The translations under genes were made by a program, and so were the position numbers. Positions 1-7,606 of a DNA stretch of 64,000 nt are shown here, in pieces (position 1 is the stretch's first letter; each line of letters opens with the position of its first letter). The notes under the pieces are model-generated. The model did no database searches. It saw nothing but the letters and a program-made list of their open reading frames with translations, and had not been told where the DNA came from. Source of the DNA: DAHUXD01 sp963736455 (GTDB taxonomy: Bacteria > Acidobacteriota > Thermoanaerobaculia > UBA5066 > Gp7-AA6); assembly GCA_963736455.1 (NCBI GenBank), contig CAVTON010000001.1, positions 930,001 through 994,000 on the forward strand, read 5' to 3'.

Positions 1-2
1 TG

Positions 3-407
3 CTGGCGAAGATCGCCGAGGCCGCCGGGCCTCTGCCGGGCCAGACGGCCGCCGTGCTCGGCCTCTCCTTCAAGCCCGAGACGGACGACATCCGGGAATC
101 GCCGGCCCTCGCCGTCGTCGCCGACCTGGAGCGCGCGGGAGCCTCGGTCCGCGCCTTCGATCCGGCCGCCATGGACAACGCGAGGGACCTGCACCCCCGG
201 GTTCACTACGCGCGGGACGCCTACGACTGCGCCGCCGGAGCCGATTTCGTCGTGCTCGCGACGGAGTGGAACGAGTTCCGCGCGCTCGACCTGCCGCGGA
301 TGGGGGCGCTCCTGCGCTCGAAAACGATGATCGACCTGCGCAACGTCTACGACCCATCCGAGATGCGGGCCGCGGGCTGGCGGTATGCCTGCGTCGGCCG
401 GCCGTAG
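3..407 (+). CDS. UDP-glucose 6-dehydrogenase, C-terminal part (cut by window edge)
   Basis: This is the C-terminal end of a UDP-glucose/GDP-mannose dehydrogenase, which oxidises UDP-glucose to UDP-glucuronate in the cytoplasm. The frame is open from base 3, so the true start lies outside the window. The visible part carries the family segment LGLSFKPETDDIRESPA followed by the UDP-binding C-terminal Rossmann domain (VLATEWNEFRALDL, then IDLRNVYDP near the end). The next gene encodes a UDP-glucuronate decarboxylase-like enzyme 27 bases downstream, so the product of this enzyme is probably its substrate. A GDP-mannose dehydrogenase is a less likely alternative. Confidence 0.9.
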   Translation: MAKIAEAAGPLPGQTAAVLGLSFKPETDDIRESPALAVVADLERAGASVRAFDPAAMDNARDLHPRVHYARDAYDCAAGADFVVLATEWNEFRALDLPRMGALLRSKTMIDLRNVYDPSEMRAAGWRYACVGRP

Positions 408-434
408 AGGATAGAGGAAGGAGCCCGAAAACCG

Positions 435-1367
435 ATGCGAGCTCTCGTCACCGGCGCCGCCGGATTTCTGGGCAGTCACCTCTGCGAACGCCTCCTCCGG
501 GAGGGCCACGACGTGATCGCGATGGACAACCTGTTGACGGGAAACCCGCGCAACATCGCCCATCTCGACGCCGAGCGGCGGTTCCGCTTCGTGCGCCACG
601 ACGTGACGCACTTCATCTTCGTGGACGGCCCGCTCGACGCCGTGCTGCACTTCGCGTCGCCCGCCTCGCCCATCGACTACCTGGAGCTGCCGATCCAGAC
701 CCTGAAGGTCGGAGCCCTGGGAACGCACAACGCGCTCGGCCTCGCCAAGGCGAAGAAGGCCCGGTTTCTCCTCGCCTCGACCTCGGAGGTTTACGGGGAT
801 CCCCTCGTCCACCCGCAGCCCGAGACCTACTGGGGCAACGTCAATCCGATCGGACCGCGCGGCGTCTACGACGAGGCCAAGCGCTTCGCCGAGGCCATCA
901 CGATGGCGTATCGACGCTCCCACGGCGTCGACACGCGCATCGTGCGCATCTTCAACACGTACGGCGAGCGCATGCGCCCTCGCGACGGCCGCGTCGTGCC
1001 GGCGCTGATCGGGCAGGCATTGGCGGGCGAGCCGATGACGGTCTTCGGCGACGGCTCGCAGACCCGGTCGTTCTGCTACGTCTCCGACCTCATCGACGGC
1101 ATCTATCGTCTGCTGCTCTCGGACGTGGGCGAGCCCGTCAACATCGGAAACCCCGCCGAGCTCTCGGTTCTCGAGTTCGCCCGCACGATCCATTCGCTGA
1201 CCGGCACGAAGAGCGAGATCGTGTTCCGACCCCTGCCCGAGGACGATCCGAAGGTCCGGCAGCCCGACATCTCCAAGGCGAAAGCGAGGCTGGGGTGGGA
1301 GCCGAAGGTGGGGCTCGAAGACGGGCTCCGGCGAACGATCGCCTACTTCCGCGAGCTGGCCGGCTAG
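435..1367 (+). CDS. UDP-glucuronate decarboxylase-like NAD-dependent epimerase/dehydratase
   Basis: An extended short-chain dehydrogenase of 310 residues, the usual length for bacterial UDP-xylose synthases. It shows the NAD-binding GAAGFLG at residues 7-13, the segment STSEVYGDP near 115-123 and the catalytic pair Y145/K149 (YDEAK). The stretch around GVYDEAKRFAEA and the later GDGSQTRSFCYVSDL match UDP-glucuronate decarboxylases well, converting UDP-glucuronate to UDP-xylose. A strong Shine-Dalgarno (AGGAAGGAG, about 415-423) precedes the ATG. It follows the UDP-glucose dehydrogenase in the same direction, so the pair probably makes UDP-xylose for surface glycans. Confidence 0.88.
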   Translation: MRALVTGAAGFLGSHLCERLLREGHDVIAMDNLLTGNPRNIAHLDAERRFRFVRHDVTHFIFVDGPLDAVLHFASPASPIDYLELPIQTLKVGALGTHNALGLAKAKKARFLLASTSEVYGDPLVHPQPETYWGNVNPIGPRGVYDEAKRFAEAITMAYRRSHGVDTRIVRIFNTYGERMRPRDGRVVPALIGQALAGEPMTVFGDGSQTRSFCYVSDLIDGIYRLLLSDVGEPVNIGNPAELSVLEFARTIHSLTGTKSEIVFRPLPEDDPKVRQPDISKAKARLGWEPKVGLEDGLRRTIAYFRELAG

Positions 1368-1606
1368 GGCTCGGGGTCTCCGTCGCTCCCGATGGCCTCG
1401 ACGGGGCAGGAATCCATCGCCTCCTGGCACCGGGCGCTCTCTTCCGCGGACTCGGGCTGCCGGAAGACGTAGGAGTAGCCCCGGTCTTCGTTGCGCTGGA
1501 AGTTCTCCGGGGCGGTGACCCGGCAGACGTCGCAATCGATGCACTGCGCATCCACGTAGAACTTTCCGGGCACGCTTTCCTGAACCCGGTCCTTGCGGTC
1601 CGCCAT
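1364..1606 (-). CDS. Ferredoxin, single cluster
   Basis: An 80-residue electron carrier. It has CIDCDVC (C22, C25, C28), C60 and CP at 67-68, the arrangement of small ferredoxins with one 4Fe-4S (or 3Fe-4S) cluster, in which the extra cysteine often forms a disulfide. The tail is acidic, as usual in ferredoxins. The stop overlaps the end of the convergent decarboxylase gene by 4 bases. No Shine-Dalgarno precedes the ATG, but a TAAGGT box ends 10 bases before it. Its redox partner cannot be told from the neighbours. Confidence 0.88.
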   Translation of the reverse strand: MADRKDRVQESVPGKFYVDAQCIDCDVCRVTAPENFQRNEDRGYSYVFRQPESAEESARCQEAMDSCPVEAIGSDGDPEP

Positions 1607-1616
1607 GAGGGCGCCG

Positions 1617-1622
1617 ACCTTA
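1617..1622 (-). promoter_or_regulatory. Putative -10 box of the ferredoxin gene
   Basis: TAAGGT on the minus strand ends 10 bases before the ATG at 1606, with no Shine-Dalgarno between. This fits a leaderless or near-leaderless start. No convincing -35 box was found. Confidence 0.35.
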
Positions 1623-1688
1623 GCACGGCCTCCCGAGCCGACAAAATGAGAGCCGCATCAAGGACTCCGGCCGGGTCGGAGGCTGACT

Positions 1689-1694
1689 TACACT
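1689..1694 (+). promoter_or_regulatory. Putative -10 box of the cytochrome c gene
   Basis: TACACT ends 7 bases before the GTG start at 1702. No Shine-Dalgarno is visible, so transcription would begin at or next to the start codon. Confidence 0.4.
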
Positions 1695-1701
1695 CCTCGC
1701 C

Positions 1702-2103
1702 GTGCTCCGGCGCCGACTCCTCGGGCTGGCGGTCTGCACGGCCGTGCTCGCGGCCTGCCGCCGCTCTCCCCTCCCCGAAGTCGAGCGCGCCGACCGGGAC
1801 TCCGCGGCGGGCCGGCGCATCTTCGAGCGCAAGTGCGCGTCCTGTCACAACGGCAACGGCGACGGGAACACGATCACCGCGAGCCATTTCCCGTACGCGA
1901 ACCTGATCGACGGAACCTGGCGCTCCGACGGCAGCCTCGCCGCGATCGAGCGGCAGGTCCGCGTCGGCCGCGATCCCATGCCGAGATTCCAGGGCAAGCT
2001 CACGGACGAGGAGATCCGTCAGGTGTCCACGTACGTCGAGGCGCTCGCCCGCGCCGCGGAGAGGCGCCGCGGCAAGACCGGGGCCGGGACGGCGGTGCGA
2101 TGA
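1702..2103 (+). CDS. Lipoprotein monohaem cytochrome c
   Basis: A 133-residue class I cytochrome c. A signal peptide ends in the lipobox LAAC (C19), so the protein is probably membrane-anchored on the periplasmic side. The haem site is CASCH at 45-49 and the likely axial methionine lies in DPMPRF. The spacing CxxCH, then a Met-containing loop, then a C-terminal helix (LTDEEIRQVSTYVEAL) is typical of small soluble-domain cytochromes that pass electrons to respiratory complexes. The start is GTG. The stop overlaps the next gene's ATG (ATGA), so the two are probably translated together. Confidence 0.88.
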   Translation: MLRRRLLGLAVCTAVLAACRRSPLPEVERADRDSAAGRRIFERKCASCHNGNGDGNTITASHFPYANLIDGTWRSDGSLAAIERQVRVGRDPMPRFQGKLTDEEIRQVSTYVEALARAAERRRGKTGAGTAVR

Positions 2104-2741
2104 CCCGGCGGCTCCCGCTCTTCCCTTTGCCGGAAGTCGTCCTGCTGCCGGGGACCCTCCTGCCCCTCCACGTCTTCGAGCCGCGCTATCGGGCGATGGT
2201 CACCGATGCGCTTTCGGGCGATCGAACCATCGGGGTGACGCTGCTGCGCCCGGGCTCGGACCCGGCGGCGCCGGCTCCGCCGATTCACCCGATCGGCACG
2301 GCCGGCGAGATCGTCGAGGACGAGAGACTCCCCGACGGGCGCTTCCACATCCTGCTCGAGGCGCGGTTCCGCTTTCGCGTGCTCGACGAGGATCCGCCGG
2401 ATCCGTATCGGATCGCCCGTGTCGAGGAGCTGCCGACGGCCTCCTTCCGCGAGCCCGGCGACGAAGAGCGCCACGTCGCCTCCGCCGTGGACCTCTTCGG
2501 CGACGTCTCGCGCGCCCTGGAGCTGCCTCCCCTGCCCCGGGAGTCGCTGTCGGCCGAGCGCCTCGCCTCCGAGCTCGCGCTGCGCCTGCGCTACGCCCCG
2601 GCACAGCTGCAGAGTCTCCTCGAGACCGATTCTCTGCCGTCGCGCTTCGAAGCCCTGCGAGGACGGATGCTCGAGTGGAAGGGCCGCCTCCTCTTCCTCG
2701 CCCCGTTCCGTCCGAAGGACCTCGATCCGCGGCGAAACTGA
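2100..2741 (+). CDS. Lon N-terminal-domain (LON substrate-binding) protein
   Basis: A 213-residue protein made of only the PUA-like N-terminal domain of Lon protease, with no ATPase or protease domain. The opening LPLFPLPEVVLLPGTLLPLHVFEPRYRAM is typical (read in pieces: LPLFPLPEVVLLPG, then LHVFEPRYRAMV), as are the later FHILLEARFRFRVL and a helical C-terminal part. Stand-alone members of this family are widespread but their task is poorly defined; binding of damaged or unfolded substrates is assumed by analogy with Lon. The ATG overlaps the stop of the cytochrome gene, the reason for choosing it over longer upstream readings. Confidence 0.85.
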   Translation: MTRRLPLFPLPEVVLLPGTLLPLHVFEPRYRAMVTDALSGDRTIGVTLLRPGSDPAAPAPPIHPIGTAGEIVEDERLPDGRFHILLEARFRFRVLDEDPPDPYRIARVEELPTASFREPGDEERHVASAVDLFGDVSRALELPPLPRESLSAERLASELALRLRYAPAQLQSLLETDSLPSRFEALRGRMLEWKGRLLFLAPFRPKDLDPRRN

Positions 2742-2764
2742 CCGCGGCGGGGCGTCGCGCGACC

Positions 2765-3229
2765 CTACTTCGCGGCCGCCCCGGGCCTCCGCGGACCCGC
2801 CTCCAGAAACGCCGGCGTCCACTCGACGATTCGCCAGCCCTCGGGCATCTTCTTCAGGCGCGCCACGTGCCTCACGGTCGCGACGCCGGCCCCGCCGATT
2901 CCGCTCGTCCGGCCCGGAGGGTCGTAGTAGACGAATTGCTTCGCGGTCACCACGACGGTTCCGCCCGGAGCCTCCTCGCGCGATTCGATCTTCTGGCTCG
3001 AGCCGCGGAAGGCCTCCATCGGGGCGCGCACGACGCCTCGGAGGATCCGCGACTCGGCGGCGGCGCGCGCCGCCTCACCCGACGTCAGGGCGGCGGCGGC
3101 CGGCGTGTCCTCCCGCGCCCAGGCCTCGGCGAAGGCGTGGAACACGCGCACCGGCGCCTCGACCACGAAGTAGCGATAGGCCGCGATCGAGGCCCCGGCG
3201 AGAAGGAGGAGGCCGAGAACCCTCTTCAC
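2765..3229 (-). CDS. Small membrane-anchored protein, NTF2-like
   Basis: A 154-residue protein with one N-terminal hydrophobic segment (LGLLLLAGASIAAYRYFVV, about residues 5-23) and a soluble remainder that looks like an NTF2/SnoaL-type fold: a helical part around residues 28-80 and then strands ending in WRIVEWTPAFLE. It is probably anchored to the inner membrane facing the periplasm. I do not recognise a specific function. It lies 13 bases after the AAA ATPase gene on the same strand and may be co-transcribed with it. Confidence 0.7.
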   Translation of the reverse strand: MKRVLGLLLLAGASIAAYRYFVVEAPVRVFHAFAEAWAREDTPAAAALTSGEAARAAAESRILRGVVRAPMEAFRGSSQKIESREEAPGGTVVVTAKQFVYYDPPGRTSGIGGAGVATVRHVARLKKMPEGWRIVEWTPAFLEAGPRRPGAAAK

Positions 3230-3242
3230 TCGAAACGCGCGT

Positions 3243-4739
3243 CTAGTTCGACGACGCGTTCAGCGCGCGCTCGTGCGCCCAGCTCCGGATCTGCTTGATC
3301 TGCTCCTCCATCGTCACCGCGAGCGGAACGGTGGCCGCGATCATGCGGTAGAGGTCGTCCTCGGTGATGGAACGGCTCTCGGAATACGCGTCGACGACCC
3401 CCGACACGACGGCCTGCTCGATCTCGGCGCCGTTCCAGCCGTTGGTCGCCTTGGCGAGGAAGACCAGGTCGAACCGCGCGACGTCGCAGCGGTTCTTCTT
3501 CAGGTGGATCGCGAAGATCTGCTTGCGCTCCTCCTCGTTGGGCAGATCCACGAAGAAGACCTGATCGAACCGGCCCTTCCGGATGATCTCGGCCGGCAGG
3601 AGGTGAATCCGGTTGGCGGTCGCGGCGACGAAGACGAGCGCGCTCTTCTCCTGCATCCAGGTCAGGAAGCCCGAGAAGATCCGCGACATCGAGGCGTCGC
3701 CGCCCTCGCGGTACCCGCCGACGCCCATCTCGATCTCGTCGATCCAGAGCACGGCCGGCGAGACGGCCTCGACCGAGCGCAGCGCGCGCAGGAACGTCAT
3801 CTCCGGGTTGTCGGTCCCGAAGACGGCGTTCATGTCGAGCCGGAAGAGCGGGAGGTTCCAGAGGGTCGAGATCGTCTTGACGCAGAGGCTCTTCCCGCAG
3901 CCCGAGATGCCCATCAGGAGGATGCCCTTGGGGATGGGGATCCCGGCGTCGAGGGCATCCTTCGAGAACAGCGACTGACGCTTCAGCAGCCACGTCTTCA
4001 GCACGGCGTACCCGCCGACGTCGTCGAGCGAGAAGCGCGGAGGCACGAACTCCAGGACGCCCTCCTTGCGCGACATCTGCTCCTTCTCCGCCAGGATCTC
4101 GAGGAACGCGGCCTCGTCGAACGTCTTTCGGGAGCCGAACACCTTCGAGACGACGTGGCCGATCTCGTCGGCCGTCAGGCCGCGCATCGCGAGCGCGAGC
4201 CGCCGCATGTCCGGCTCGGCGATCGAGAGCCCGAGCCGCCGGCGCATGTGCCCGTCCAGGAGCTTCGAGATCTCGTTGTCGTCGGGCAGCTCGTACTCGA
4301 CGACGTAGATCTCCTTCTTCGCCTCCTCCGGAATCGCCAGGCGCGGCGAGACGATCAGGACGTGGCGGCCCCGGTCCTTCAGCGCCCGGTAGAGGTCGCG
4401 CAACCGCCGCACGATCTCGGGGCGCCCCGCCGTCGGAAAGTCCTTGAGGAGATAGAACCCCTTGCCCGACGCCGCGAGGATCGCCTCGAGCGCCTTCAGC
4501 GGATCGCGCGTGTCGGCCACCGGACTGCCGTCGACGACGAGGCCGTCCACGACCGACCACGTGCCGAACGCGCAGGGCGCGCCGTAGAACGTCTTGGCGA
4601 GATGCTGCGTGAGCCGCTCGACGCGCGACTCCTCCCACGAGAGGACGTAGAGGATCGGATGGCCTCCGAGAAGGGCCTTGCGAATGCGCTCCATCGCCCG
4701 ATTCGGGGCGGAGACCGGCGTCGTGACCGCGGCGCTCAT
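3243..4739 (-). CDS. Ycf46-like AAA+ ATPase
   Basis: A 498-residue cytoplasmic AAA+ ATPase. The N-terminal third is a RecA-like degenerate domain (ILYVLSWEESRVERL near 29-43) and the C-terminal part is an active AAA module with Walker A GISGCGKS at 277-284, Walker B LWIDE near 331-335 and a second-region-of-homology arginine near FVDLPNEEERKQIF. This two-part arrangement resembles Ycf46 of plastids and cyanobacteria, whose role is not well understood. The Walker A cysteine (SGCGKS) is typical of that group. The ATG at 4739 follows a TACAAT box by 7 bases with no ribosome binding site. It diverges from the pentapeptide gene. Confidence 0.82.
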   Translation of the reverse strand: MSAAVTTPVSAPNRAMERIRKALLGGHPILYVLSWEESRVERLTQHLAKTFYGAPCAFGTWSVVDGLVVDGSPVADTRDPLKALEAILAASGKGFYLLKDFPTAGRPEIVRRLRDLYRALKDRGRHVLIVSPRLAIPEEAKKEIYVVEYELPDDNEISKLLDGHMRRRLGLSIAEPDMRRLALAMRGLTADEIGHVVSKVFGSRKTFDEAAFLEILAEKEQMSRKEGVLEFVPPRFSLDDVGGYAVLKTWLLKRQSLFSKDALDAGIPIPKGILLMGISGCGKSLCVKTISTLWNLPLFRLDMNAVFGTDNPEMTFLRALRSVEAVSPAVLWIDEIEMGVGGYREGGDASMSRIFSGFLTWMQEKSALVFVAATANRIHLLPAEIIRKGRFDQVFFVDLPNEEERKQIFAIHLKKNRCDVARFDLVFLAKATNGWNGAEIEQAVVSGVVDAYSESRSITEDDLYRMIAATVPLAVTMEEQIKQIRSWAHERALNASSN

Positions 4740-4746
4740 TGTGGGA

Positions 4747-4783
4747 ATTGTAACAAGCCTTCGCCGGCGGGGGCGGTTACAAT
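4747..4783. promoter_or_regulatory. Mirror-image divergent promoter region
   Basis: The 53-base gap between the two divergent genes holds a perfect 8-base inverted repeat, ATTGTAAC at 4747-4754 and GTTACAAT at 4776-4783, separated by 21 bases. On each strand the outer six bases read TACAAT. They end 7 bases before the ATG at 4739 (minus) and 9 bases before the ATG at 4793 (plus). The simplest reading is two face-to-face -10 boxes. The symmetry could also form a binding site. Confidence 0.5.
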
Positions 4784-4792
4784 GCCCGCACG

Positions 4793-6229
4793 ATGGCGAA
4801 TCCGGAACACTGGAAGCTTCTGGGCACGCCCGCCTGGAACGACTGGCGGATCCAGAATGCCAACGTCACGCCCGACCTGACGGGAGCGGACCTGGCCGGG
4901 ATGGACCTGACCGGAAAGGACCTCAAGCGCGCCGACCTGACCCGCGCGGACTTCTCCCGCGCCAATGCCGCCGGCGCCGACTTCACGCGCGCGACCCTGC
5001 GGCATACCAGGTGGGAAGCCGCGACCGCCGCCGGCGCGATCTTCGAGCACTGCGACCTCGATTTCCTCGACCTGGGAAAGATGTTTCTCGCGGGCGCGCG
5101 CCTGCGTTCGGCCTCGCTCCAGAGCTGCACGCTCACCGGCACGGATCTGGTCGGCGCCGATCTCTCGTTCACGCGCCTGGAGGGCGCCGACCTCTCGAAC
5201 GCGAACCTCGCGGGCGCGACGCTGAAGGACGTCAACTTCCGCGGCGTCAAGCTTTCGAACACGAGCTTCGACGGCGCGGACCTGACGCGATCGATCCTGG
5301 AAGGAATCTCGGCGGTCCGCGGCTCCTTTCCGAACGCCAACTTCGCCAACGCCAACCTCAAGACCTGCGACCTGACGGGGTCCGACCTGCGCCGGGCGAA
5401 GTTCACCTCCACGATCCTCCGGCAGGCGTCCCTCTCGGCGGCCGATTGCGAGCGGGCGGAGTTCACCGACGCGGACATGGAGCTCCTCACCGCGGTCGAG
5501 ACGAACTTCACCGGCGCCGGCTTCGACCGGGCGAAGCTGCGCAAGGCCGACCTGCGGAGGGCCGTCTTCCTCGACGCCAGCGGAAACGACGTGAGCTTCG
5601 CCGACGCGAAGCTGACCGAAGTGGACCTGCGCTCGGCGCGTTTCGAGAAGGCCAGCTTTCAGGGCGCCGACCTCTCGAAGGTCGTCCTGCGCCGATCGAA
5701 CCTGAAGGCCTACAGCTTCGTCGGAGCCTCGTTTTCGGGCGCCGACCTGGCCGAGGTGCAGGCGGAGGGCGTCAATTTCTCGCGCTCCGATCTGTCGCTC
5801 GGAGGGTTTCGTCTCGCCAACCTGAAGCGCGCCGATTTCTCGAGTTGCCGGGGTTTCGATGCGGACCTGTCCGGCTCGCTCCTGATCGGCGCGAACTTCG
5901 AGGGCGCGAGCCTGCAGGAGGCGGATCTTCGCTTTGCGCGCGCGATCGGGGCCAATTTCAGCGGCGCGGACCTGAAGGGCGCCGATCTCGCCAACTCGGA
6001 CTTCACCGAGGCGATTTTCAAGAGGACGAAGTTCTGGGGCGCCACCGCTCGCCGGGCGAAGGCTCCCCGAGGCAAGGGGCTCCTGTTCTCGCTCTCCACG
6101 ATGTTCTCGAAGGCGAAGGAGAAACAGACCAAGGCCGCCGACGAGAAGGAAGCCAAGCGCCAGAAGCGGATCGCGGAGCTCGAGGCCGAGGCGGCGAAGA
6201 GGCCGCCGCATCGGACCGGGAAGCGCTGA
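4793..6229 (+). CDS. Long pentapeptide-repeat protein
   Basis: A 478-residue protein whose residues from about 25 to 415 are nearly continuous A(D/N)LXX-type pentapeptide repeats, for example GADLAGMDL and GANFEGASL. Such repeats form a right-handed quadrilateral beta-helix, here roughly nineteen coils, which is long for the family. The last 60 residues are lysine-, glutamate- and alanine-rich and probably helical. There is no signal peptide, so it is probably cytoplasmic. Some family members mimic DNA and inhibit gyrase, others act as scaffolds; the sequence does not decide. The neighbouring AAA ATPase is divergent and shares the promoter gap. Confidence 0.88.
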   Translation: MANPEHWKLLGTPAWNDWRIQNANVTPDLTGADLAGMDLTGKDLKRADLTRADFSRANAAGADFTRATLRHTRWEAATAAGAIFEHCDLDFLDLGKMFLAGARLRSASLQSCTLTGTDLVGADLSFTRLEGADLSNANLAGATLKDVNFRGVKLSNTSFDGADLTRSILEGISAVRGSFPNANFANANLKTCDLTGSDLRRAKFTSTILRQASLSAADCERAEFTDADMELLTAVETNFTGAGFDRAKLRKADLRRAVFLDASGNDVSFADAKLTEVDLRSARFEKASFQGADLSKVVLRRSNLKAYSFVGASFSGADLAEVQAEGVNFSRSDLSLGGFRLANLKRADFSSCRGFDADLSGSLLIGANFEGASLQEADLRFARAIGANFSGADLKGADLANSDFTEAIFKRTKFWGATARRAKAPRGKGLLFSLSTMFSKAKEKQTKAADEKEAKRQKRIAELEAEAAKRPPHRTGKR

Positions 6230-6239
6230 GGCTCAGCGC
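6223..6239. terminator. Hairpin spanning two convergent stop codons
   Basis: GCGCTGA-GGC-TCAGCGC is a perfect 7-base stem with a 3-base loop. It contains both the TGA of the pentapeptide gene (6227-6229) and the TGA of the minus-strand DUF4340 gene (6233-6235). It has no T-tract, so it is only a possible two-way terminator. Confidence 0.35.
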
Positions 6240-7588
6240 CGGGACTTCGGCGGGGGGGCCGGTGTCGGCGGGGTCGTGGCCCTGCGGAAGGCCGCCTCGA
6301 GTTTCTCCATCGCGTCGGCGTCCACGACGAAACCTCCCGGGCGCGGCGCGGCCCGGGCGACCAGCTCGGAGCCCCGGGGATACAGGGAGAGCACCCACGG
6401 AGATCCAGCCTTCGCTCGCACCGTGACCGTGGCCGCGGGCTGTCCCAGAGCCTTGACCTGGCCCTCGTCGACGAAATCCTTGCTCTTCACGTCCAGGAGC
6501 GCCGTCAGGACGTCGTCGGCCGCGGCCGCCATCAGGGGCTTGCCGTCCGCCGTCCAGCCGCCGTCCTTCTGGACCAGGGCGTAGGACGCCTCCGGAAAGG
6601 CCGCCTCGACCCCGACGGCGTCCCCGCGCCGGAACCCGAGAACGGTGTGCGCGCGGAAGGCTTCGACCTCTTTCGAGAGCTCGTCTGCGATGTCCCGATC
6701 CACCGTCAGGACCTGGCCGTCGCGCCGCGCATAGAGAGAGTTGCCGTCGGATCGCGTCGCGCCGAAATCGGCGGCCATGGCGCTCCCCTTCGCGTCCGTG
6801 AGCGCGACGTGGAAGAGAGGCGGCTGGAGGCCGAGCGAAGAGAGGTCCTGGGAGCCTCTCAGGAACTCCTTGGCGCGCAGCCCCGCGAGCTGGCTCGTCA
6901 GGTGATCGACTTCCGCAGACTCGGCGAGGTCGGCGAGGGGCTCGGCGAGCCACCAGGACCCGTCCTTCTTCGCGAACGTCAGTTTGCCCCGGCCGCGCAG
7001 GATCTCGAGCCTCACGGCGTCGGCCGCGGATGAGCCGAAGACGTCGCGGCTCTCGAAATCATCGGCGCTCTTCTTGACCGAGGCCACGACGGAGGCCGGC
7101 ACGAACAGGACCTTCTCCGTCCCCGCGATGCGGGCGGCGACGCTGTCCGTGCCGGGGATGGCGGAACCGAACTCGATGGTGCGCGTGTTGGCCGACTTCG
7201 GATCGGATGCGGCGCTCCAGACGATCGTGGCCTTCGCCTCCGGCTTGTCGAGGCCGTAGTCCGAGGGCTTCGCGCCGGTCAGGTCCTCGCCGCCCGCGCG
7301 CTTCATCTCCGCGAGGTCCGTCGCCACGCTTCCGACGGCGAAGGTGTCGGCGGGATACTTCACCGGTTTCAACATCCGCCAGCCGGCGTCTCCCGCCCGT
7401 TCGAACTCGAGCGTCTCGGCGCCCCGGGTCAGCGAAATCTTCTCGATGCGATCCTGCGGGATGTCCCAGTAGAGATCGCCCTTGCGCGCCCGCTCCTCGG
7501 TGGTCGGCATCTTTCGCTCGAAGAGAAGGATGAAGGCGAACAGCGCGACGACGACCGCGGAGAGGACGAGAAGCTTCTTCGGAGACAT
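6233..7588 (-). CDS. DUF4340 protein of a Gld-type ABC locus
   Basis: A 451-residue protein with one N-terminal membrane segment (LLVLSAVVVALFAFILLF, about 5-22) and a large extracytoplasmic part. The repeat-like segments around DIPQDRIEKISLTRG and LKPVKYPADTFAV match DUF4340, a family that commonly sits beside gliding-motility-type ABC genes. A proline-rich C-terminus follows (TPPTPAPPPKS). It is the last gene of a four-gene minus-strand operon (ATPase, permease, GldG-like, this gene). An accessory role in assembling or using that transporter is inferred from position only. Confidence 0.82.
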   Translation of the reverse strand: MSPKKLLVLSAVVVALFAFILLFERKMPTTEERARKGDLYWDIPQDRIEKISLTRGAETLEFERAGDAGWRMLKPVKYPADTFAVGSVATDLAEMKRAGGEDLTGAKPSDYGLDKPEAKATIVWSAASDPKSANTRTIEFGSAIPGTDSVAARIAGTEKVLFVPASVVASVKKSADDFESRDVFGSSAADAVRLEILRGRGKLTFAKKDGSWWLAEPLADLAESAEVDHLTSQLAGLRAKEFLRGSQDLSSLGLQPPLFHVALTDAKGSAMAADFGATRSDGNSLYARRDGQVLTVDRDIADELSKEVEAFRAHTVLGFRRGDAVGVEAAFPEASYALVQKDGGWTADGKPLMAAAADDVLTALLDVKSKDFVDEGQVKALGQPAATVTVRAKAGSPWVLSLYPRGSELVARAAPRPGGFVVDADAMEKLEAAFRRATTPPTPAPPPKSRR

Positions 7589-7606
7589 CGATGTGGCGGC
7601 GCCGTC

